Assembly (NCBI GenBank): GCA_029582165.1
Contig: CM055893.1
Span: 29,043,679 to 29,107,678, forward strand
DNA: 64,000 bases
Source: Portulaca oleracea
Lineage: Eukaryota; Streptophyta; Magnoliopsida; Caryophyllales; Portulacaceae
Direction of reading: 5' to 3'
Below the pieces are notes generated by a model, which saw only the letters and a list, made by a program, of their open reading frames with translations, did not search any database and was not told where the DNA came from. Both the position numbers and the translations under genes were made by a program. Each line of letters begins with the position of its first letter. The stretch's first letter is position 1. Of the stretch, positions 32,219-42,063 are shown piece by piece.

Positions 32219-32660
32219 TTTCCAAAGAACTAAAATTATCTTCAAAGAAGCGAATTTTCCTAGAGAGAGAGGAAGGAGCTAGAGAGATGAGGAGGAGTTG
32301 AAGATGTGAATGAATGAAGTAAATGAGACATTGTATTTATAGAAATGTTGAGTGAAGATGAGCCGCTCGTTTCTTGGACCCGCCTCGAGATGTCAAATTC
32401 GTTTCATTGGCCGAAAATCCAAAGGTCATCACTTTGCCACCCAAAGAGGAGATCAAGTCAGGTGGCACATTCTCGTCCATACAAAGATGGGTCCCACTTT
32501 GATTCCCTTCACGAGGAGAAGAAAAAAAGAAAAAAGACAAAGGGCCAAAACCCACGCGGGTTTTGGGTGATTTACAGGCCCATTCTCGCGGCCCAGCGCC
32601 TTTCAACGGCCCAGTAGTTGTTATAAAGCCCGCACGGGTTTTACGCTAGCTAATGCCAAA
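32219..32660 (-). promoter_or_regulatory. Promoter region of antisense gene 2 in B1
   Basis: The minus strand has TATAAATA (32334-32341) about 116 bases before the lost start. Upstream lie two AAAACCC palindromes (32547-32564, 32625-32642) interleaved with GGCCCA motifs (e.g. 32578, 32589, 32608). TATA position and the palindrome-rich upstream match gene 1 and the LTR. Confidence 0.6.
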
Positions 32661-32890
32661 TTCAGCGGATCAAGGCCCCACAACCCATTCAAAACAAGCC
32701 ATACGACACAAAACCGATGGCCCTAAGACTGCGGCCCAAGATTTTTCAAAGCTCAGGTAAAAAATCTGAACCCTCCTCACATGTCGATAAAACTAATACT
32801 TGATTTTCTTGTGATTTTCAGGTCGCCGCTAAAAGGGACCATCCACCATCCGGTTGCCACATAAAAGAGCACCATCATCAGTGACAGTCG
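32661..32890. other. Spacer before tandem array in B1
   Basis: No frame is supported. The end (32844-32890) is a diverged partial unit of the tandem array (ccggttgccacataaaagag). Confidence 0.5.
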
Positions 32891-33290
32891 TCCAACGGAT
32901 GCCACCTAAAGGCCTCCAACGATGTCATCAGCGAAAGCCGTCCAACGGATGCCACCTAAAGGCCTCCAACGATGTCATCAGCAACAGTCGTCCAACGGAT
33001 GCCACTTAAAGGTCTTTGACGATGTTAGCAAATAGCAGTCGTCCAACGAATGCCACCTAAAGTTTCCGACGATATCATGAACAACAGTTGTCCCACGGAT
33101 GCCGCTTAAAGGCCTCTGACGACATCCTCTGCATCGGTCGTCCAACGGATGCCACCCAAAGGTTTCCGACGATATCATCAATAGTAGTCATTCAACGGAT
33201 GCCACTTAAAGGTCTCCAATGACATCTTCAGCATCAATCGTCCAACGGTTGCCACCTAAAGTTTACCGACGACATCATCATCAACAACAT
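32891..33290 (+). repeat. 50-bp tandem repeat array, 8 units
   Basis: Units start with tccaacggatgccac at 32891, 32941, 32991, 33042, 33091, 33141, 33191 and 33241, a period of 49-51 bp. The first two are nearly identical; later ones diverge. Partial units flank both sides (32844-32890, 33291-33330). The array sits just before the polypurine tract. Tandem arrays in the 3' untranslated region are an established Tat-lineage trait and a known seed of satellite DNA. Confidence 0.93.
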
Positions 33291-33390
33291 CATTTGGTCG
33301 CCATATAAAAGAGCACCACCAGCATCAAGATAGACATCAAGCATACAACATTTCAGTCTACTTTGACCTTCGTCCTATTCAGACTCGATC

Positions 33391-33405
33391 AAAGTGGGAG
33401 CTCTC
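33391..33405 (+). other. Polypurine tract of B1
   Basis: aaagtgggagctctc directly precedes the 3' LTR. It is purine-rich only in its first ten bases. Confidence 0.6.
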
Positions 33406-33748
33406 TGTAGACACCGGGATTCGCACCGATAAAATCCTGACTTATCAAAAGTTTAATAAAACATTTGGGTCGGATACCGGGATGGATCATTGGGCCAATA
33501 AGCGGAGAAAGCATAAGATGGCCTAGTACCTGGGTTAAAATCCGAACGGGTTTTAATCAAGGTAGGCGACCCAGAAACAAAACCAGCCCAAGGGCGCCCC
33601 GGCCCAGCTGCTTCAAAACCTGTGCGGGTTTTAAACCGCCTGAAACGCGTCATTTTGCCATCCACGTCAGTGATCTGTGTGCCTGGATATTATAAAACCC
33701 GCGTGGGTTTTCTGTTTGAATTCGGCACCAAAAATCTTGATCACCCCC
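33406..33748 (+). repeat. 3' LTR of B1, cut by B2
   Basis: The first 343 bases align with 10112 onward of the 5' LTR and break in the run of C after cttgatca, exactly where B2's LTR starts (tgtagacatcgg). The remainder should lie beyond B2's missing 3' end and is not in the window. Confidence 0.92.
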
Positions 33749-34110
33749 TGTAGACATCGGGATTTGCATCGATATAATCCCGGCTTATCAATAAATCATT
33801 TGGGCCATGTAACAAGCAAAGCAGACAAGACAAACTCAAACCGGCCCACTACTAAAGACAAAACCCGCACGGGTTTTAATCAAAAGAGACGGCCCAAAAC
33901 AGGACCAGCCCAAGACACGCCCTAGCCCAGTCATTTCAAAACGCACACGGATTTTCTACCACCTAAACCCGTCGTTTGTCGTCCACGTCAGCAATTCGTG
34001 TGCCTGGACATTAGAAAACCCGCGCGGGTTTTCTCTTCCAAAAGATGGCGCCATTATCTTGCTCATTCCCTTGATTTTAGCCCACATGCCTTGACCCTCT
34101 GCTTTGACTT

Positions 34111-34134
34111 CAGATAACCCGCGCGGGTTATCTG
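34111..34134. repeat. Perfect 24-bp palindrome in B2 LTR
   Basis: Half-site cagataacccgc followed by its exact reverse complement. The outer arms differ from other copies (ATAACCC instead of AAAACCC) yet remain paired on both sides, i.e. matched changes. Confidence 0.95.
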
Positions 34135-34935
34135 CTTGCATAGGATGCAAGGCATGATCATGGGGATGTGTCCCCCATGATTTTCCCTCCAAATCCTTCA
34201 CCTCATCACCTATAAATACCCCTCCATTCCATTCATTTCCATCAACAATCACCCTCTATCACCCTTATTCTACCAAAACTCTCACCAACTACTCTCAAAA
34301 AACCACCTCTATTATCCTTATTTCATCAACTAATTCTCTTCTCATCATTCTCCGTACTCTACCAAAGTCATCACTCATATACTATCCAACTATCATCCTC
34401 ACGCTCGTCTTTCTATCCACCCAGTCAAGGGAAGTCAAGGTTCTTTTTCGATTGACTCATTCGGTCTCCTAAATCAAAGAGGTCCGTCTTTATGTTCCTT
34501 TCATTGTTGTTATTTTGATCATGTAATTTATATTTTGCTTTACATTATATGTGCATATTTTGTAAAAAGAAAACTCCATTCTTTATAATGCATGTCAAGA
34601 ATATAAATTTGCGAAATTAATTAAACTTCTCCCTGCTCTTTTGTTAATTTAATGTCGATTTTAGTAGAGTCTGTTTTCTAACAGGCGAATCTGAGAACTC
34701 TTATAATTCTCGAATTCCTAACCTTACCCCCGGACTTAGAGTCGGGTTTCGTAGACCGGAGTCATTTTTATTAATTTTATGGTTTGTCGGTTTCCTTAAA
34801 TCGGCTGGCGACTCTTGATTCTTTTTATAACTCGTTTAATTATTTTAAACACACGAATTTACACCAAAATAATAAAAAATGGTTTAATATTTTCCATACA
34901 CTATTCAACGGTTAAAACCGAGAGAAAATGGGCCA

Positions 34936-34972
34936 GAAATTGATAAAAACCCGCGCGGGTTTTATCAATTTC
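34936..34972. repeat. 37-bp near-perfect palindrome in B2 LTR
   Basis: Left arm gaaattgataaaaacccgc, right arm gcgggttttatcaatttc; one extra A on the left is the only mismatch. Confidence 0.93.
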
Positions 34973-35310
34973 AACCCATCTTCTCTGGCCCATGAAGGTG
35001 CACAGCCCAGTCCATGGACTGTTGACACCCGTGCGGGTTTTAACGGTCCATGGTGGCCTGTTTGCCTTATGTTGGGCCTGGGTTGGAAATTTGGTCAATA
35101 TTAAAGTATTTTTTAAAGTATTTTAGTTTAATTTTGAGTGTTTAAATAAATAAAAACGGACTTATAAATAAATGAAGTTTCATCACCCCGAAAACGAATT
35201 TCGAAAATAAAAATATCCTTTTTTAAGGATTAAGCAACCTTAGTCGGCTCCTTATCACCTAAGTAGGGCATCATGGAAAAAGGGTCACCTTTCTTCCGGG
35301 GTCCTACAGA

Positions 35311-35328
35311 TGGCGACTCCACTGGGCA
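35311..35328 (+). other. Primer-binding site of B2 (tRNA-Arg)
   Basis: TGGCGACTCCACTGGGCA, two bases after the LTR; one base differs from B1 (GGGGA to GGGCA). Confidence 0.85.
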
Positions 35329-36625
35329 CTTAAACTTAAAAAGAGGGTAAAACTTGAAAAAATCTAATTAAATTGAAATTGTAAAAGGGAGAAGTTGATT
35401 ATTTTCGCAATTTTATAATTCTTCTTTTAGGCATCCTTTGCATACCGGGCCACTAATCGCGTCTTTTGACACGTTAGCACAAAGGCGACGGATAAGTTAT
35501 ACCTAGGTGATTCCCTCGAGAGCGGGCGGGCCACTACTTGTGGGATGCACCCTACATCGCCAAGCATTTGGTCCCCTCTCTCCCCGCGTTACACTCATAG
35601 GGCTTCCTTGAAGTTCTTTGAGAAATACCTCACACTCCCTACCCTCGGGTACGGAGAACGGAGATAAAAACGTGCGGTAGGCCATGAAATCCAACCATAG
35701 AAAAATCCATGAACATAGAGCCTTGGTTTAGGGTGTCCCTTCATGTGTATGCTACCCCTTCCCCTTTTCCTTTTGTTTTAGAGTCGACCCTAGTTCAGAG
35801 GTTTTGTTCTAATCCATATAAAATTCATTGGGTTGAGAAAATAATTAATTATTAATTAGAATAATTAACTCCAAAAGCATCATGGTTAGCCCAAGTGGAA
35901 GGGCCCATTTATGCTAGAAGGGTGATTATTTTAATTAATAAATAAAAATCGACTCACTTTTAATGATATTATATGGCCCTTTACAAAATTCTCTTAACGA
36001 AGGTCCAAAAAAAGTGAATTAAAAGGTCCAACAAAGTTAATGGATAACGTTTTAGATTGCATAATAGTCACTAAGCTTGAGAAAATTAATTTGTCGATTT
36101 AATTAATAAATCCATCGTTTGTTATGGCCGGCCCGTTGTTAGGCCCAACCTTATTGGATTTATTGATTAAACCAATAAATTAATTATGACTCACTTATTG
36201 TTGACTTTATTCAATCCTTTACAATTTCCGTTTTCCTCGACTAAAAAAATATAATAAAAAAAGAAAAAAAAGAAGGTAAATAAAAAAGGTAGGTCGTCAG
36301 TCTTGTTAAGCTTTATTCTAGTCCGCATAATAGTCATTATGGCTTGAGCTGTCTAAGTTGTTGGGCCAAGTTACGGATTCTCCTTAAAACGGTCGGCCTG
36401 TGGTTTAGGCCCATCCGAATTGAGAAACACTGACTTGAACTCATCAATTTAGGACCCGCTCGCTATGTTTGACTTTATTCAGCCCTTTATAATGCTTTGT
36501 CCATAGGTCCATATAGAGTTAGGTCATGCACTCCCAAAAAGTGGGTGAGTCCCTCGTGTCAGCATATATGTGTCAAGTCAGTTAGGATCGTATAGGTCTA
36601 TTAGGGCATACATGCATCAGGTAGT
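35329..36625 (+). other. Untranslated leader of B2
   Basis: Aligns with the B1 leader, no frame. The ctaactttgaatttccatgcag tract recurs at 36654-36675, with the possible 3' splice site after position 36675. Confidence 0.6.
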
Positions 36626-38041
36626 ATGTGTCAGAGTAAGTCATCGAGTGTTCTAACTTTGAATTTCCATGCAGGCATCATTGGTGTTCGACTCCGAGCC
36701 CGCATTCGAGATTCACGAACTGGTCGTTTGATTCCAAACCCGCATTACGATCCATCTGCAACTAGTGACTGCATCATGTCTGGCGAACAATTCCAAGAAG
36801 TCTTGGTCCAAAGCACCGAAGCCAACATCACGAAGCATTTGGATGAGCTTTATACCAAAATGCAGGGCCTTGTGTTTGCTAATACTCTAGAGCAGGAACA
36901 AAAGATGAGCAAAAGGCTGAGTGAACAACAACAAGTGATGGATGGTATGCTGCAAGCCATCACTAAGATCAATACCAAGTTAGGGTTGAATGTTGAAGAA
37001 GATGACGAAGAAATGCAAGGATACGAATCTGAACCTGAAATCATCAAGACATCCTCCGATTCTGGAGGAATAGGGATATCCAAGGCAAAGGTTAATACTC
37101 ATGAAGTGACAAAACCTACAAGGGACCCTGCTGTTAAGGCCCTTGAACAGAAGTTAGAGAGCCTCACCAAAGCAATGAGCTCTATGTCGGCCTTTGCTGA
37201 CAAATACTTGGAGGTTCCATTGCCTGTTCAACCAACCCTGAAGGTAGCTGACAAAGTTGAAGTGCCAAATATTAGGTTCAAACCTTCGGAGAACCCTATT
37301 CAATATGTTGAGGAGTTCATGAGGTTGGCACCTTTGAATCGGATTGATACCGACTTATACTCTACTGTATTCCTATCCACCCTAGATGGAGAAGCAAAGG
37401 TATGGTATCATGCGCTGTCACCTCAAATTAAAGCCAATTGGAGTGAGCTGCTGTTCAAAGCTTTTATTCATCATTACACTCGCATCCAGAAGAAGCAAGC
37501 TACGGTCGATGACTAACCGCCATGAAGCAACGAGAAGATGAGTCCTTTATGGATTACTTTGAAAGATGCAAAGTTGTCCCACATTAATGAGACAATCCCT
37601 CTCCGCCTGCAATTATCTACCTTTAAGCAAGGACTCAAGAGCAGCCTGTCCAAGCATTTGGGGTACCATGTTGTAAAGGACTTTGATTACCTAAAGGACA
37701 TTTGTGTCCAATTAGAGGCGATGCACAATGATAAGACCACTTCGCCTAGATGGAAAGGGTCCAGCTCCAACAGGAGGGCCACTAGTGCGGCTAGCCACCC
37801 TCCTAAGATTATGGAGACTAACTCTATCCAGCGCAAGGGGCCTTATGTACCGAAGTATGAGACTTACACGCCCTTGGATGTTCCTTATTCTCATGCTCTC
37901 GACCGTTTAGTCAAGAAGGATATCTTGGTTTTGCCCTTTCCGAAAGAAGAGCCAGAAATCAAAGCAGAAACTGGGATGCCAACCAATTTTGCAGCTATCA
38001 CCGTTGCCGAGGGAATGACACTCAGAAATGCTGGACTCTAA
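36626..38041 (+). pseudogene. B2 gag, frameshifted
   Basis: Frame 36626-37516 gives 296 codons: LRARIRDSRTGRLIPNPHYD, the acidic EEDDEEMQGYESEPE, ALEQKLESLTKAM and the capsid core up to SELLFKAFIHHYTRIQKKQ. It ends TVDD at TAA 37514 through loss of bases where B1 reads DDLTTMKQRED. The next frame (37538-38041) resumes with KLSHINETIPLRLQLSTFKQ; bases of the DYFERWHTK segment are also lost. A further shift falls in the zinc-binding region near 37960 (KAETGMPTNF). It shows that the B1 N-terminal break is not ancestral. Confidence 0.85.
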
Positions 38042-38058
38042 GGAAAAAGATAGAAGAT

Positions 38059-39064
38059 ATGATAAGGGCAGGGACGCTGCCAATGCCAAAAGCTGCCAAG
38101 AAACCAAACAATCAAAGTAATCCTATGCCTGAGCACGCAAATGCTATTTTCTGTGGGGATTTTAGCTTCGACCCGTCTGCCTTGATTGTGGAAACAGGTC
38201 AACTTGTCCCCGAAATAGTTGGATTCCCGGAAGGTTTGTTTATCCATGATAATTGGGACAGCGATGAGGATGACGAACATGAGCATTCTGAGACAGAGTG
38301 GATGGAGAAAGATGAACCAGATGATGCTACGTTTCTTACTCGGTCTGACCGCCATAACCATAGGAACACCACCACACCAGTGACTGTTCCGAACCCAACA
38401 CCAACGGTTGGCAATGACAATCAGGTCTCTCCTGAAGATCCTCTACTTGTCTCAACTCAAGAAGACCAGACTAGAGGTTACCGTATGGCAACTCATATGC
38501 ACGTCACATGCTCATAGACAGAAGATGTTAGATGCTCTTACAGCACTAACTGTATCCCCTATGACAACTCCCGAAACGTTGGTTGCTCATGTTACTACCC
38601 AACAGGAGATGATTACTTTTGGGATTGAGGATCTGCCTCAGGGAGGAGCGTCTCACAACAAAACCGTGTATCTTACAGTACAATGCTCCAACAAAACTAT
38701 CCCACTAGTCCTGGTTGACAATGGTTCAGCTGTGAATGTGTGTCCTTGGAGGACGGCGCAAAAATTAGGAGTTCAACAACACTTGGCTCAGAATGGTGTG
38801 CAACTGAGGGCCTATGACAATTCGCCTCGGAAATCAGTCGGATCTATAGTGTTACCAATCACTACTGGCAGCGTCACTCGGAATGTGGAATTTGTGGTGC
38901 TAGACATCCTAGCCTCTTTCAATTTACTGTTAGGGAGGCCATGGCTTCATGAATGCAACGCAATAGCATCTACTCTACATCAAAAGGTGAAAATGCTAGT
39001 TCAAGGACAAGTGATCACTATCTCGGGAGAGTCTATCAACGCTGTTTTTACTCCTAAACAGTGA
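38059..39064 (+). pseudogene. B2 aspartic protease region
   Basis: Frame 38059-38517 is the acidic Gag-protease linker (NWDSDEDDEHEHSETEWMEK). Frame 38408-39064 is the protease: ITFGIEDLPQGGASHN, LVLVDNGSAVNVCPW, LLLGRPWLHECNAIAS, QVITISGESINAVFTPKQ. The two overlap in different phases, so an indel lies near 38450. The active loop DNGS is shared with B1. It ends at TGA 39062, where B1 has TCA. Confidence 0.82.
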
Positions 39065-39217
39065 ACTCTTGAAGTGGAGTACAATTCAATGGATGAAGAA
39101 CTCTACAACTTTGAACTTGTGGCGATGATTAGCAAGGATGAAGCACCTTTTGTCTTCGATCCCTACTCAAATCCCTAGGTACATGCTATGCTTAAGAAAC
39201 AAGGTTATTTCCCTTGA

Positions 39218-40651
39218 ATGCCACTAGGGAAGAATCCGAAGAACAAAATCCCGCCCGTGTTCAAGACCTTCAAGCAACAGGGAAGGTTTGGCTTAGGCTA
39301 CAAATTAGCTGAGAAGGAGGCCAGGCTCGCAAAAATGGCTATTGTTGAACAAAAGAGGATGGAAAATCCTCTCACTTTATTTCAGATGAAGCCCTATCCA
39401 CTTACTCTTAATGAGCAGTTTGTTAAGGAAGGTGATGACTTCCCCTATTACGGGTTCCCTGAACCCTTTTACCTGAAGAACAAAGGATTTCAAGTCGCTG
39501 GACTGGAAGTCTTTGATGATTGCTCCATTAATATGGCTACTGTCTTTGTTCCCGCTCGGGACAAACAACCTCCATTAGAATGGACTCATCTTGCTGGGAG
39601 CAACATTTTCGGCATGCTGTTTGGACAAGAAGCTGTCCAAGAGAAGTCTGAAGCTGATGCTGTTGTTGCTGCTTTGTCCAACCCGAGTTTTGACCCAAGT
39701 CTCATGGTTACTGAAGACGAAGAAGTTAAAGTGGTCCCGTGGGTCAATGATGAGGAGAATTACTTTGCTTTATCTGTAGGAGACTCTGTTCCTAATGACA
39801 TAGAGTCAGGTCTTAAGGGTCTAGAGTCAAGTGAGTCTGGTCTCGAGTCTGCTGGCGATGTATTTCTTTCTGCATTCAATAAGATGAACCTTTCTGCTTA
39901 CTCTGATTCTTCTTTCCCCTCTTCCCTGAACTGCTGCGCCAATAATAATCTGGAATTTAATGAACCCTTAAAAGATTTTTCTAATGAACATGAGCATAAA
40001 ATGGCGGTGTTGGAAGACACCATCTCCATAAACGTGGGTACAGAAGAGCAACCTCGAGAATTGAAGTTAGGTAGCTCACTTACAGCAGAAGAATGGGTAG
40101 CATTCGCGGAGCTTCTCAAGGAGTTTGTCGACGTTTTCGCATGGTCCTATGAAGACATGCCTGGGATTGACAGAGAAATAGCGGAGCACACTATACCTTT
40201 GCTTCCTAATGCAAAGCCAGTTCGGCAAAAGGCTAGGAGGATCAAACCAGAATGGGCAAAGAAGATTGAGGAAGAAGTAATCAAGCAACTTAATGCTAAG
40301 TTCATCAAAACAGTCCAATATCCTGAGTGGATTGCTAACATTGTTCCAGTGCCCAAGAAAGACGGGAAGGTGCGTATGTATGTTGACTTTCGAGATCTCA
40401 ATAAGGCTTGTCCCAAGGATAGTTTCCCATTACCTCACATCGATGTATTATTGGATAACACTTGTCGACATGAGCTTCTATCCTTTATGGACGGATATGC
40501 TGGTTATAACCAAATCAAAATGGCAGAAGAGGACATGGAGAAAACATCATTCACTATACCTTGGGGAACATACTGTTATGTGGTTATGCCGGTCACAAGA
40601 ATGCCGGAGCAACATATCAAAGAACTGCCAATACCCTACTTCACGACATGA
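39218..40651 (+). CDS. B2 linker, spacer and N-terminal reverse transcriptase (longest open frame)
   Basis: A 477-codon frame, the longest in the window. It starts within the G-patch-like segment (PLGKNPKNKIPP, GRFGLGYKL), runs through the acidic spacer and RT fingers (PEWIANIVPVPKKDGKVRMY, VDFRDLNKACPKDSFPLPHI, FMDGYAGYNQIKMAEED). It then goes out of frame at about 40588, where the MPFGLKN motif is destroyed by a small deletion (reads MPVTRMPEQH). Upstream, 39065-39217 holds the start of the linker in other phases with TAG and TGA stops. The start codon of the track is arbitrary; originally this was an internal part of a Gag-Pol polyprotein. Confidence 0.82.
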   Translation: MPLGKNPKNKIPPVFKTFKQQGRFGLGYKLAEKEARLAKMAIVEQKRMENPLTLFQMKPYPLTLNEQFVKEGDDFPYYGFPEPFYLKNKGFQVAGLEVFDDCSINMATVFVPARDKQPPLEWTHLAGSNIFGMLFGQEAVQEKSEADAVVAALSNPSFDPSLMVTEDEEVKVVPWVNDEENYFALSVGDSVPNDIESGLKGLESSESGLESAGDVFLSAFNKMNLSAYSDSSFPSSLNCCANNNLEFNEPLKDFSNEHEHKMAVLEDTISINVGTEEQPRELKLGSSLTAEEWVAFAELLKEFVDVFAWSYEDMPGIDREIAEHTIPLLPNAKPVRQKARRIKPEWAKKIEEEVIKQLNAKFIKTVQYPEWIANIVPVPKKDGKVRMYVDFRDLNKACPKDSFPLPHIDVLLDNTCRHELLSFMDGYAGYNQIKMAEEDMEKTSFTIPWGTYCYVVMPVTRMPEQHIKELPIPYFTT

Positions 40652-40884
40652 TGCACATAGAGTTAGAGGTTTATGTGGATGACATGATTGTTAAGTCCAA
40701 AACAAGGAAGGAACACATTCCTAACCTTCGAAAATTCTTTCTGCGACTTCACAAATACAAGATGCGGCTTAATCCAGCAAAGTGCACCATCGGTGTTACC
40801 TCTGGGAAATTGTTAGGTTATGTGGTTAGCCAACGAGGCATTGAAGTTGATCCTTCAAAGATAAAGGCTATCCAAGAGTTGTAA
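40561..40884 (+). pseudogene. B2 reverse transcriptase, palm and thumb
   Basis: Continues RT in another frame with NAGATYQRTANTLLHDMMHI and the catalytic VYVDDMIVKSK intact, then RLNPAKCTIGVTSGKLLGYV. It ends at TAA 40882 (QEL then stop), where B3 has CAG. Confidence 0.85.
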
Positions 40885-40962
40885 CCTCCCAGGACAGAAA
40901 AAGAGATAAGAGGTTTCTTAGGGCAGGTTCAATACATCAGTAGGTTCATTTCAAAGCTCACC

Positions 40963-42063
40963 ATGACTTGTGAACCTTTATTCAAGAAGCTAAAGAAAGG
41001 AAGCAAAATAGAATGGGACGATCAATGTCAAGAGGCCTTTGACAAAATCAAGGAGTATTTGCAACATCCTCCGGTCCTCATGCCGCCAGTACCAGATGAG
41101 CCTCTGCTCCTTTACCTTACTGTGGCTAGCTCTGAAATGGGGGCTATGCTAGCTCAAAAGGCTAAAGGACAGGAGAGCGCCATCTACTACTTGAGCAAGA
41201 AGTTCTTGGACTATGAAAGTCGATATGCAGACATAGAGAAAATTGCTCTCCCATTAGTATGGGCTACCAAGAAGTTAAGACATTACATGCTCTTACATAC
41301 AGTTTATGTCATAGCTGAGAATAATCCCATTAAATTCATCATGGAGCAGCCTACCATCAATAACCGCATCGCTCGATGGGTGGTCATGCTTTCAGAGTTC
41401 AACCTTCAGTACATGCCTTAGAAATCCATCAAAGGACGGGTTGTTTCAGACTTCCTAGCTGCTTCACCATCACAGGAACCTCCAAGCACTCACTTGGAAC
41501 TCCCAGATGAGGATGTATTCTTCACTGATGAAATAACATGGGAAATGTACTTCAACGGAGCTTCAAACCAAATGGGTTGCGGAGTAGGAGTGCTATTGAT
41601 CTCTCTAGAAGGGGCACATGTCCCTGTGTCTGTGAAGTTAGACTTTGATGCTACTAACAACGCCGCTGAATATGAAGCATGCATCAAGGGCTTACAAGCT
41701 GCATTGACTATGGGTATACGTTACATAAAAGTCTTCGGAGACTCTAGCCTCATAATTAATCAGGCTAAGAATACATGGAAGGTCCGGAATGAATGTCTTA
41801 TGGCATACCAACAAAAGCTCTTAGGAATTGCTGACCAATTTGAGCAAATCAGCTTCCAGTACCTCTCAAGGGATCACAATGAGTTAGCTGACGCCCTAGC
41901 CAAGTTGTCATCGATGATATCGATACCATCAGGCACGCTCCAATTACCAGTAGTAGTAGAGCGACAGTCTGAACCTGCATATGTGTACAATATGGAGGCA
42001 CAAGAGGAAGATATTGAGGAATGGTTCCATGACATTTATAATTTTCTTCGGAAAGGAGAATAG
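40963..42063 (+). pseudogene. B2 degenerate RNase H plus archaeal-type RNase H
   Basis: Frame 40963-41421 is the first RNase H (DEPLLLYLTVASSEMGAMLA; VIAENNPIKFI, Asp missing) and stops at TAG 41419 (CAG in B3). Frame 41494-42063 is the second RNase H: MYFNGASNQMGCGVGVLL with the first catalytic Asp changed to Asn, EYEACIKGLQAA, VFGDSSLIINQ and RDHNELADALAKLSS with the last Asp kept. It runs on into the integrase N terminus and stops at TAG 42061 where B1 and B3 have TAT. Confidence 0.85.

Larger units (their letters stand above)
10112..33748 (+). mobile_element. B1: Tat-lineage Ty3/gypsy element with two antisense genes, itself interrupted by A2
   Basis: The element runs from its 5' LTR (10112-11629) to a 3' LTR beginning at 33406 and cut at 33748 by B2. 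Inside are leader, gag, protease, linker, RT, RNase H, archaeal-type RNase H and integrase on the plus strand. Then come two minus-strand genes, a 50-bp tandem repeat array and a polypurine tract. Removing A2 and its target duplication leaves about 16.7 kb here. It lies inside the LINE; the 5 bases before it are taacc. The dual RNase H, the DNGS protease and the tRNA-Arg primer site point to the Tat (Ogre/Retand-like) lineage. Confidence 0.9.
33749..35308 (+). repeat. 5' LTR of B2
   Basis: 1,560 bp, tgtagacatcggg to ggtcctaca, TATA at 34211-34218. It holds perfect palindromes at 34013-34034 (22 bp) and 34111-34134 (24 bp) and a 37-bp one with a single unpaired base at 34936-34972. Confidence 0.93.

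Noticed and set aside
32891..33290. Regular short repeats resembling a CRISPR array
   Set aside because: The 50-bp units are contiguous and diverged, with no unique spacers, and the setting is a plant retrotransposon.
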